DNA from: an uncultured Mycoplasmatota bacterium
Lineage (GTDB): Bacteria; Bacillota_I; Bacilli_A; RF39; UBA660
NCBI GenBank assembly: GCA_900554615.1
Contig: USIB01000076.1
Span: 1 to 6,014, forward strand
DNA length: 6,014 bases
Direction of reading: 5' to 3'
The position numbers and the translations under genes are program-made. The notes under the pieces are model-generated. The model saw only the letters and a list, made by a program, of their open reading frames with translations. It ran no database searches and was not told where the DNA came from. Below are positions 1 to 5,956 of the stretch, in pieces (the stretch's first letter is position 1; every line of letters starts with the position of its first letter).

Positions 1-2
1 AA

Positions 3-1673
3 GAACAATTACTAGATAATATGGATATTGAAAGAGAAAGAGGAATAACCATAAAATTAAATGCCGTAAGATTATCATATAATGGTTATATGCTTAATCT
101 AATAGATACTCCAGGACATGTCGATTTTAGTTATGAAGTATCACGCTCACTAGCAGCCTGTGAAGGAGCAGTCCTAGTCGTAGATGCTACTCAAGGAATT
201 GAAGCCCAAACCCTAGCTAATGTCTATTTAGCCCTAGAAAACAACTTAGAAATAATTCCTGTAATAAATAAAATAGATCTTCCTAGTGCCGATATACCTA
301 AAGTAGAAAAAGAATTATATGATACCTTTGGCTTTACTAGTGAAGAAATAATTAAAGTATCCGCTAAAACAGGAGTAGGAATACCAGACTTAGTTAATGC
401 TATCATAGATAGAGTACCATCTCCTAAAGAATATAATGATAAATTAAAATGTTTAATATTTGATAGTTATTTCGATTCATATAGAGGAGTAGTCATCTTA
501 GTTAGAGTAGTATCAGGTAAAATAACCAAAAAAACAAAGATAAAGATGATGACAACAGGAGACTCCTACGAAGTAGTATCTCTAGGATATCATACCCCTT
601 TTGAAAAAGAAGTAGATGAATTAAACGAAGGCGAAGTAGGTTTTATTACAGCTTCAATTAAGAGTCTATCCTCTGTTCAGGTCGGAGACACAATAACAGA
701 TGCCGAGGACCCATCACTTACTCCATTACCAGGCTACAAGCAAATGAAACCAATGGTCTACTGCGGTATATACCCAATAGAATCAAATAAATATCCAGCC
801 CTAAAAGAGGCAATTGAAAAACTAAAACTAAACGATGCCGCTCTAACATTTGAACCTGAAACATCAAGTACTTTAGGTTTTGGCTTTCGTATGGGTTTCT
901 TAGGACTATTACATCTAGAAATAATATCCGAAAGAATAGAAAGAGAGTTTAATATAGAAATAATTGCTACTACTCCTTCCGTTAACTACGAAATAAATCT
1001 TACTGATGGCACTACTATTTTTATAGATAACCCAAGTATGATGCCAGACAGAGTAAAGATAAAAGAAATAAAAGAGCCATATATCTTCACTAATATATTA
1101 GTTCCTACAGAATACATAGGTCCTATTATGGAACTATGTCAAGATAAAAGAGGAATATATAAAAGTATAGATTACTTAGACACGACAAGAGTAAATATCC
1201 ACTACGAACTACCACTATCAGAGATAGTTTACGACTTCTTTGATAGATTAAAGTCCTCTACTAAAGGCTATGCCTCATTCGACTATGAAGTAATAGGCTA
1301 TAAAGTAAGTGATTTAGTAAAGATGGATATATTACTAAATGGCGAAGCAGTAGACGCCTTATCATTAATAGTACATAGAGACTTTGCCTATGATAGAGGT
1401 AGAAGAATGGTAGATAACTTAAAAAATATCATACCAAGGCAGATGTTTGAAGTACCAGTACAAGCCGTTATCGGTAGTAAAGTATTAGCAAGAAGTGATA
1501 TCAAAGCCATGCGTAAAGATGTCCTTGCTAAGTGTTATGGAGGAGATATAACAAGAAAGAGAAAACTCCTAGATAAACAAAAAGAAGGTAAAAAGAAAAT
1601 GAAAACAATTGGTAAAGTAGAAATACCAAGTGAAGCATTTCTAAGTATTTTAACCGATTACAAAAAAGATTAA
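3..1673 (+). CDS. lepA: Elongation factor 4 (LepA), 5'-truncated by the window edge
   Basis: This is a ribosome-associated translational GTPase of the LepA/EF4 family, which acts on stalled or mis-translocated ribosomes in the cytoplasm. The reading frame is open to the window edge: codons from position 3 read EQLLDN before the Met at 21. That Met matches the internal one in the family's QVLDSMDLERERGITIK stretch, so it is not the start. Roughly 40 N-terminal residues are missing, including the P-loop (AHIDHGKS). Counting from the Met at 21, visible GTPase motifs are G2 RGITI (residues 7-11), G3 DTPGH (29-33), G4 NKID (83-86) and G5 SAK (114-116). Domain II, the EF-G-like domains III and V, and the LepA-specific C-terminal domain follow (LAKCYGGDITRKRKLLDKQK, then IPSEAFLSIL near the end). 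The 556 residues present agree with the family's usual ~600. It is the first visible gene of a tight co-directional block; its promoter lies outside the window. Family assignment is secure. Confidence 0.97.
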   Translation, partial: EQLLDNMDIERERGITIKLNAVRLSYNGYMLNLIDTPGHVDFSYEVSRSLAACEGAVLVVDATQGIEAQTLANVYLALENNLEIIPVINKIDLPSADIPKVEKELYDTFGFTSEEIIKVSAKTGVGIPDLVNAIIDRVPSPKEYNDKLKCLIFDSYFDSYRGVVILVRVVSGKITKKTKIKMMTTGDSYEVVSLGYHTPFEKEVDELNEGEVGFITASIKSLSSVQVGDTITDAEDPSLTPLPGYKQMKPMVYCGIYPIESNKYPALKEAIEKLKLNDAALTFEPETSSTLGFGFRMGFLGLLHLEIISERIEREFNIEIIATTPSVNYEINLTDGTTIFIDNPSMMPDRVKIKEIKEPYIFTNILVPTEYIGPIMELCQDKRGIYKSIDYLDTTRVNIHYELPLSEIVYDFFDRLKSSTKGYASFDYEVIGYKVSDLVKMDILLNGEAVDALSLIVHRDFAYDRGRRMVDNLKNIIPRQMFEVPVQAVIGSKVLARSDIKAMRKDVLAKCYGGDITRKRKLLDKQKEGKKKMKTIGKVEIPSEAFLSILTDYKKD

Positions 1674-1684
1674 TATAATATACT

Positions 1685-1690
1685 AGGAGG
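1685..1690 (+). promoter_or_regulatory. Ribosome binding site of the RNB-like gene
   Basis: AGGAGG, continuing into GGG, lies 4 bases upstream of the ATG at 1695, within the 21-base gap after lepA. This near-perfect Shine-Dalgarno sequence fixes the start of the RNB-like gene. It also shows that the gene was under selection for translation despite its disrupted frame. Confidence 0.8.
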
Positions 1691-1694
1691 GGTT

Positions 1695-2921
1695 ATGAAT
1701 ACATACAATGAAATTAAAAAAATATTATTATCCGAAAGAGATTTAGATATAACCACTATTAACAAATATTTAAATATAGATTATAAGAGTACAATTAATA
1801 TTATCTTTGATGTATTTTATGATAGTATTTCTTCCTGTACTTATCCAGAAATCAATCTAATACTATATAATATTGAATCAATAATAAATCTTCAAGATAC
1901 AGACAAATTAAAATTAATCAATAATAAAGTAAGAGAAATAAGTTATCGCCTATCAAGAAAAAGTATTAATACAGTAGAACTAAAGAATATAAAACTAATA
2001 TTAATAGACTTAAATAGAAAGATGCGACTTAAGAAAGAAAGTAGAGATAACTATAATGCATATATACTATATAATCATTTAATATTTAATGAGAGAGATT
2101 TAAAAACAGTAGAATTATTAGTAAAGAATAAACAAGATATATTATTAGTTACTGATGATTCAGGCAATAATATCTTCTACAACATACTAGAAGCATATCT
2201 AAATGCCACTTCTCTTGAAGAGAGAAATTACTTTTATGATGTCATAATAATTTTTCTACATAATCTTGATAATAAATTATTAAAAGATAAACAAATATAT
2301 TTAGATAAATTATCAAGCGAGCAAGATAAAGACTATGTAAGAGAGATTATGATGCGAATAAAAAACTTTGGCAAAGTAGACGAGGCTAAATTAGAAAGAA
2401 AATATCATATATCTTCTAAAATACATGACGAAGTACTAAAAGAATTAGAGGAGTTTAAGTTTAATATTCAAGGAAGGACTTTAATAGATTCCAACTTTGT
2501 TACTATTGATGATAAAGAAGCCCTATGCTTAGATGATGCCATTAGTCTAGTCGAAAATAAAGATGGTAGTTATAGTTATTATGCCGCTATTACAGATGTA
2601 CCATCATTAATACCATACAAATCAAAAACATATTACGACGCTCTAGGCAGGGTAGAAACCTTATATTTAATAGATAAAAATATCAGTCTTTATCATCCTA
2701 ATATCTCTAATAATCTTTGCTCTCTATTACCAGGAACTCCTAAAAATGTCTTAGCATATAAGTATCTAGTAGACCCATCATTTAATTTAGACCCAGAGAG
2801 TATAGAAATAATAAAAGGAATAATAACCGTAGAGAATAGATTAACTTATGATATGGTCGATAGTGGTATGGATATAGATTATCATACTTTAGATATGTTA
2901 GAAAAAATCACTAGTTACTAA
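1695..2921 (+). CDS. Divergent RNB-domain (RNase II/R-like) protein, N-terminal part; frame breaks near its end
   Basis: This is the N-terminal two thirds of a 3'-5' exoribonuclease-like protein of the RNase II/R superfamily. Residues 1 to about 235 are mainly helical, Lys/Asn/Ile-rich and unrecognised; I see no OB-fold cold-shock domain there. From about residue 236 it resembles the lead-in to the RNB catalytic domain. FVTIDD at 268-273 and LDDA at 279-282 align without gaps to E. coli RNase II FVTIDSASTEDMDDA. Asp272, Asp280 and Asp281 therefore match D201, D209 and D210, but Cys278 stands where D207 belongs. Further RNB signatures are ITDVPSLIPY, SNNLCSLLPGTPK and ENRLTYDMVD. The frame ends at TAA 2919-2921 in the middle of the domain, while matching sequence continues in the +1 frame from 2902. 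With one base removed, the two parts give about 610 residues. RNase R is usually 700-800 residues with cold-shock and S1 domains. The superfamily assignment is firm; whether it has activity is unknown. Confidence 0.85.
   Translation: MNTYNEIKKILLSERDLDITTINKYLNIDYKSTINIIFDVFYDSISSCTYPEINLILYNIESIINLQDTDKLKLINNKVREISYRLSRKSINTVELKNIKLILIDLNRKMRLKKESRDNYNAYILYNHLIFNERDLKTVELLVKNKQDILLVTDDSGNNIFYNILEAYLNATSLEERNYFYDVIIIFLHNLDNKLLKDKQIYLDKLSSEQDKDYVREIMMRIKNFGKVDEAKLERKYHISSKIHDEVLKELEEFKFNIQGRTLIDSNFVTIDDKEALCLDDAISLVENKDGSYSYYAAITDVPSLIPYKSKTYYDALGRVETLYLIDKNISLYHPNISNNLCSLLPGTPKNVLAYKYLVDPSFNLDPESIEIIKGIITVENRLTYDMVDSGMDIDYHTLDMLEKITSY
2901..2921 (+). other. Frame disruption inside the RNB-like gene
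   Basis: Reading from 1695, the frame runs GAA AAA ATC ACT AGT TAC TAA and stops at 2919-2921. The frame starting at 2902 is open to 3528 and carries the rest of the RNB domain. The previous in-frame stop of that downstream frame is TAG at 2899-2901, so the shift must fall between 2902 and 2921. The gene bridges cleanly if the six-A run at 2902-2907 is shortened by one A, giving ...DMLEKSLVTNTLRSR. This fits the helix before the LR..R motif of RNB proteins. A one-base insertion in the homopolymer, real or a sequencing error, is the simplest explanation. A deliberate shift would have to be +1, and no prfB-like CTT-TGA slip site is present. Confidence 0.85.
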
Positions 2922-3528
2922 TACACTTAGAAGTAGAAATACCAGTAAAGAAGAATATCGTCGTATCGAGAACTATATCAAGAAACGAGCAGACTATCAC
3001 CCTAGTAACTTTGCTGATAGGTCAGTATCTGCGAATATCGTTCAAGAGTCAATGCTTCTAGTCAACAGTAGTGCTCCTAAGTATTTTGCCAAAAGAGGCT
3101 ATCTATATTTATATCGTAATCATCAAATCCATAATAAAGAATATGCCGACCACTTATTCAAAGAACTAAATAAAACTTATGCTGGTAAAATACCAAGAGA
3201 AGAATATGAAAAGATGATTAAACTATTAAGTACTGCATATTTAAACGCTTACTACAGCGATGAAAATAAAGGCCATGAAGGCTTAGGATATAATTATTAT
3301 TCCCATTCATCAAGTTCTGCTAGAAGATTTGCTGACTCTCATAATCAGTACTTAACACATTTACAATTATTTAATGGACCATTAAGTGATAAAGAATATT
3401 ATGACCTAGAAAGAGAACTTCATGAAGTAGCAGAACATATAAATGAAAGAAAAAGAGAAAATACCAAGTTCCAAAATGAATATAATTATTTATGTAGCAA
3501 AGGAAAAATATTAGAAAGAAGGAAGTAA
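2902..3528 (+). CDS. Divergent RNB-domain protein, C-terminal part (continuation after the frameshift)
   Basis: This is the downstream part of the gene beginning at 1695, read in the +1 frame. The first ATG in this frame (3052) is the internal Met of SANIVQESMLLVNSS, matching RNase R's ...AERIIEEFMLLAN, and has no good ribosome binding site. It is therefore unlikely to be a true start, and homology begins upstream of it. Landmarks are YLYLYRNHQ (family: PFxYRxHE), LSTAYLNAYYS, GLGYNYYSHSSSSARRFAD at 3283-3339 (family: YxHFTSPIRRYPD) and an AEHINERKRE segment. The two arginines at 3322-3327 match the conserved RNA-backbone-contacting arginine region. Between LRSR and RSVSAN the usual 'GxIDFD...' segment is replaced by a shorter, different, charged stretch. 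The protein ends soon after the RNB domain, with no S1 domain. Its stop lies 2 bases before miaB, so translation coupling to miaB would be expected in an intact gene. Confidence 0.8.
   Translation, partial: KKSLVTNTLRSRNTSKEEYRRIENYIKKRADYHPSNFADRSVSANIVQESMLLVNSSAPKYFAKRGYLYLYRNHQIHNKEYADHLFKELNKTYAGKIPREEYEKMIKLLSTAYLNAYYSDENKGHEGLGYNYYSHSSSSARRFADSHNQYLTHLQLFNGPLSDKEYYDLERELHEVAEHINERKRENTKFQNEYNYLCSKGKILERRK
3515..3525 (+). promoter_or_regulatory. Ribosome binding site of miaB, inside the end of the RNB-like gene
   Basis: An AAGAAGGAAG stretch ends 5 bases before the ATG at 3531 and overlaps the last codons of the upstream gene. It supports this miaB start and tight coupling of the two genes. 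Confidence 0.6.
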
Positions 3529-3530
3529 AA

Positions 3531-4958
3531 ATGAAATTACCAAATATAAATGAAGCAAGAAAAAGAACAAAAGATAAAATAGAAGTATCATATGATAAAT
3601 ACAAAGTACCAGACTCTATTCATAATATAGGTCATAACAAGACATATACCATTTTAACTTATGGTTGCCAAATGAATGTCCACGATAGTGAGAACATATC
3701 AGGAATTATGGAGGACTTAGGCTATACCAAAGAAGAAACTTATGAGAAGGCTGATGTAATAATAATAAATACCTGTGCTATTAGAGAAAACGCCCAAAAT
3801 AAAGTCGTAGGCATTCTAGGAAGAATAAAAAAATTAAAAGAAAATAATCCTAATATCATTACCATAATCGGAGGTTGTATGCCTCAAGAAGAATCCGTAT
3901 CAAATATGATACATGATAAATATAAATGGGTAGATATAGTCCTAGGAACACATAACATCTATGATATACCAGGACTTCTAGAAAATGTAATAAAGGATAG
4001 AAAACAAAATATCGAAGTCTATTCAGTAGAAGGAAGTATAATTGAAAATCTCCCTGTAAAAAGAGATTCAAAAATAAAGGCCTGGGTAAATATCCAGTAT
4101 GGATGTGATAAGTTTTGCTCCTACTGCATAGTACCATATACTAGAGGAAAACAAAGAAGTAGATTACCACAAGATATCCTAAAAGAAATAAAAGACCTAA
4201 AAGAAAAAGGATATAAAGAGGTAACCCTATTAGGACAGAATGTCAATGCCTATGGAAAAGACTTAGAAATAAACTATACAATGGCAAACCTTCTAGAAGA
4301 AGTATCAGAAACAGGAATAGAGAGAATAAGATTCGTAACATCACACCCTTGGGATTTCACAAGTGATATGATAGATGTAATAGCAAAATATCCAAACATA
4401 ATGCCATATATCCATTTACCAATTCAGTCAGGCTCAGATAACATCCTAAAGAAAATGAATCGTAGATATACCATATCTGAATATAAAAAATTATTCCATG
4501 AATTAAAAGATAAAGTACCAGGAGTAAGTATAACAACCGATATAATCGTAGGCTTTCCAGGAGAAACAGAAGAAGACTTCCAAAAGACACTAGAAGTATA
4601 TGAAGAGTTAAAATACGACTTATCCTATACCTTCATATATTCACCAAGAGAAGGAACTCCTGCTGCTAAAATAGAAGATAATATCCCACTAAAAGAAAAA
4701 GAAGATAGACTTCAAAGACTAAATAGCGTAGTAAACAAATATGCTAGAGAAAATAACGAAAAGTATAAAGATAAAATAGTACCAGTTTTAATCGAAGGAT
4801 ACTCAGATAAAGGAGAAAAACTAATGGGATATACAGATACAATGAAATTAGTAAATGTAGAAGGAGACAAAGTAAATATAGGAAAAATAGTAAATGTACA
4901 TATAACCGATGTAAAAACATGGTCTATGGAAGGGGAAGTAGTAAGTGATAGAAAGTAG
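3531..4958 (+). CDS. miaB: tRNA-2-methylthio-N6-dimethylallyladenosine synthase (MiaB)
   Basis: MiaB is a radical-SAM methylthiotransferase. It converts i6A to ms2i6A at position 37 of tRNAs reading UNN codons, using S-adenosylmethionine and two 4Fe-4S clusters, and acts in the cytoplasm. All expected parts are visible in 475 residues. Residues 1 to about 38 form an N-terminal extension common in Firmicute MiaB. The UPF0004 domain has its three auxiliary-cluster cysteines at Cys46 (TYGCQMN), Cys82 (INTCAIRENA) and Cys116 (GGCMPQEE). The radical-SAM motif CDKFCSYC gives Cys192, Cys196 and Cys199, followed by IVPYTRGKQRSR. The VTLLGQNVNAYG, HLPIQSGSD and TDIIVGFPGET segments are classic for the family. 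A C-terminal TRAM RNA-binding domain covers about 413-472. RENAQNKV and GQNVNAYG favour MiaB over MtaB or RimO. The gene follows the RNB-like gene by 2 bases and overlaps the next gene by 14 bases. It appears intact and functional. Confidence 0.97.
   Translation: MKLPNINEARKRTKDKIEVSYDKYKVPDSIHNIGHNKTYTILTYGCQMNVHDSENISGIMEDLGYTKEETYEKADVIIINTCAIRENAQNKVVGILGRIKKLKENNPNIITIIGGCMPQEESVSNMIHDKYKWVDIVLGTHNIYDIPGLLENVIKDRKQNIEVYSVEGSIIENLPVKRDSKIKAWVNIQYGCDKFCSYCIVPYTRGKQRSRLPQDILKEIKDLKEKGYKEVTLLGQNVNAYGKDLEINYTMANLLEEVSETGIERIRFVTSHPWDFTSDMIDVIAKYPNIMPYIHLPIQSGSDNILKKMNRRYTISEYKKLFHELKDKVPGVSITTDIIVGFPGETEEDFQKTLEVYEELKYDLSYTFIYSPREGTPAAKIEDNIPLKEKEDRLQRLNSVVNKYARENNEKYKDKIVPVLIEGYSDKGEKLMGYTDTMKLVNVEGDKVNIGKIVNVHITDVKTWSMEGEVVSDRK
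4931..4936 (+). promoter_or_regulatory. Ribosome binding site deciding the GTG start of the RicA-like gene
   Basis: AGGGGA lies 8 bases upstream of GTG 4945, within the 3' end of miaB. No in-frame ATG is available nearby, the next being far inside the gene at 5155. The Shine-Dalgarno sequence and the family's N-terminal 'MIxxxxxDLxxxI' look therefore decide for GTG. Confidence 0.65.
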
Positions 4959-5280
4959 TATTGAGGATTTATTCAATTCAATAAATAACTCAAATGAATA
5001 TAAAGAATATAAAGAAATAGTAGATATAATAGATAGTAATAAAGAAATAAAAGATTTAATTGAAGAAATAAAAAAACTACAAAAAGAAGCAACATACCTA
5101 GAATATAATAATGATGATAGATATAAAGAAATAGATAATATAGTAAAAGAAAAAATGAATACACTAAATAACAATTCCAAATACAAAGAATATTTATCTA
5201 AACTTAAGAGTTTTAATAATACATTACTTGCTTCTTCATCGTTACTAGAAGAATATATAGATAGTAAGGTTAGTATCTAA
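4945..5280 (+). CDS. YlbF/YmcA family protein, RicA-like
   Basis: This small, charged, all-helical protein of 111 residues has the Com_YlbF (YlbF/YmcA) pattern. It has an N-terminal helix (DLFNSINNSNEYKEYKE), a central coiled-coil-prone IKDLIEEIKKLQKEATYLEY segment, and a second helix pair ending NTLLASSSLLEEYI. In Bacillus subtilis ymcA (ricA) lies directly after miaB. Its product forms a complex with YlbF and YaaT that interacts with RNase Y and affects mRNA maturation, the Spo0A phosphorelay, competence and biofilm formation. The gene order here, with a 14-base overlap with miaB, points to the RicA branch. The assignment of branch rests on synteny, not on a decisive motif. The protein is shorter than Bacillus YmcA or YlbF (~140-150 residues). 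It contains no cysteine, so it cannot supply the iron-sulfur ligands described for the Bacillus complex. It starts with GTG, and no terminator hairpin is visible after its stop. Confidence 0.8.
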   Translation: MIESSIEDLFNSINNSNEYKEYKEIVDIIDSNKEIKDLIEEIKKLQKEATYLEYNNDDRYKEIDNIVKEKMNTLNNNSKYKEYLSKLKSFNNTLLASSSLLEEYIDSKVSI

Positions 5281-5287
5281 AAAGTAC

Positions 5288-5316
5288 TTGTAATTATAGA
5301 AAAACTATGATATTAT
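5288..5316 (+). promoter_or_regulatory. Predicted SigA-type promoter with extended -10 for the surface protein gene
   Basis: TTGTAA at 5288-5293 (4 of 6 to TTGACA) is followed by a 17-base spacer and TATTAT at 5311-5316 (5 of 6 to TATAAT). TG at 5308-5309, one base before the -10, makes an extended -10 element. Transcription would begin near 5322-5325, leaving a leader of about 20 bases that holds only the ribosome binding site. The site lies in the only intergenic gap longer than 21 bases, where the operon theme changes, so a separate transcription unit makes sense. The background is AT-rich, so chance matches are possible. Confidence 0.6.
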
Positions 5317-5331
5317 TAGTATGTAAGATAT

Positions 5332-5337
5332 AGGAGG
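5332..5337 (+). promoter_or_regulatory. Strong ribosome binding site of the surface protein gene
   Basis: A perfect AGGAGG lies 6 bases before ATG 5344. It fixes the start and, together with the extended -10 promoter, suggests high expression. Confidence 0.8.
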
Positions 5338-5343
5338 AAAGAT

Positions 5344-5949
5344 ATGGAAAAGAAAAATAAAGCAATATTATTTGGTATGATAGGAATGATAGTAGTTTTA
5401 CTTAGTGGAACTTACGCCTACTACAGATGGAGTAGTACAGATAATATTAATGTTAATGTTAATATTGAAGGAAGTACTGTTACTTTTGTAGGAGGAGATG
5501 ATGTAACTGGTACTTTAATACCTAGTGCTAGTAGAGATGATGCTATAAGTAATAATCGTGGTATTAAGAAAGAGGTTACAGTAAAAGCTAGTGACACTGG
5601 TAGTACAATGAGTTTATTCTTAAACTTAGATAAAATACCAGATGGAGTAAAACATGAGTCATTTATATATGAATTATATTATAATGATACTACTTTAGTT
5701 ACTTCTGGTAACTTTGGTGTATACAATGCTAGTACTAATACTAAAGGTGTTACTTATGCTACTAGTGGTACTACTACTTTAACTTTGTTTGAAGATAGAG
5801 ATGTAAGTAGTACAGATACTGATAAATATACTTTATACTTATGGTTTGATGGTGCTAACTTTGATAATCCTAGTTCTATGCAAAATCAGACTCCAAGTAC
5901 ATTATCATTTAGTTTATATGCTACTGGTAAGAATGCTAAACTTGCTTAA
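5344..5949 (+). CDS. Predicted secreted or membrane-anchored surface protein with TasA/SipW-like leader
   Basis: This is a 201-residue protein of unknown function. The N-terminus has basic residues (MEKKNK), one hydrophobic segment at about 7-22, and then SGTYAYYRWSST. The leader resembles the GTxAxF/Y region of TasA/camelysin-type proteins processed by SipW-like signal peptidases; cleavage after Ala25 is plausible, but retention as a membrane anchor is possible. The mature part is Ser/Thr/Asn/Gly-rich with alternating hydrophobic residues (INVNVNIEGSTVTFVGG, TLTLFEDRDV, YTLYLWFDGANFD, LSFSLYATG), suggesting a beta sandwich. It has no cysteine, no LPXTG motif and no enzymatic motif. From memory, similar short 'TYAYYxW...YTLYLWxDG...MQNQ' proteins are common, often in several copies, in uncultured gut Firmicutes; I cannot verify this here. 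A structural fibre or adhesive role is only inferred from the leader. It has its own promoter and glycine codon use unlike miaB (GGT-rich instead of GGA-rich). Confidence 0.75.
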   Translation: MEKKNKAILFGMIGMIVVLLSGTYAYYRWSSTDNINVNVNIEGSTVTFVGGDDVTGTLIPSASRDDAISNNRGIKKEVTVKASDTGSTMSLFLNLDKIPDGVKHESFIYELYYNDTTLVTSGNFGVYNASTNTKGVTYATSGTTTLTLFEDRDVSSTDTDKYTLYLWFDGANFDNPSSMQNQTPSTLSFSLYATGKNAKLA

Positions 5950-5956
5950 TATTTAA

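Noticed and set aside
21..1673. ATG 21 as the true start of lepA
   Set aside because: The frame is open upstream with family-consistent residues (EQLLDN). Starting here would delete the P-loop and leave a non-functional GTPase.
2901..2921. Programmed ribosomal frameshift at A-AAA-AA
   Set aside because: A slip on the A-run by -1 leads to the wrong frame. Restoring the RNB domain needs +1, and no known +1 stimulator such as a CTT-TGA site with an upstream Shine-Dalgarno is visible. It is kept only as a remote alternative.
3052..3528. A separate small gene starting at ATG 3052
   Set aside because: The Met is internal to a conserved RNB segment. Coding similarity extends upstream to 2902 in the same frame, and there is no convincing ribosome binding site.
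3859..4137. Minus-strand open frame of 92 codons opposite miaB
   Set aside because: It lies opposite the conserved MiaB core, including the radical-SAM cysteines, and its translation shows no recognisable domain.
4848..5186. Minus-strand open frame of 112 codons opposite the end of miaB and the RicA-like gene
   Set aside because: It is Leu/Ser/Tyr/Ile-rich shadow translation of AT-rich coding DNA. It has no family resemblance and lies over two well-supported genes.
5296..5308. ATAG-AAAAA-CTAT inverted repeat after the RicA-like gene as a terminator
   Set aside because: The stem is only 4 AT-rich base pairs and no T-run follows. It lies in the spacer of the predicted promoter, so it is more likely chance.
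5443..5466. AATGTT/AATATT short repeats as a regulatory or satellite repeat
   Set aside because: They lie in frame and encode alternating Asn-Ile/Val residues of a beta strand (INVNVNI), so they are explained by protein sequence and AT-rich codons.
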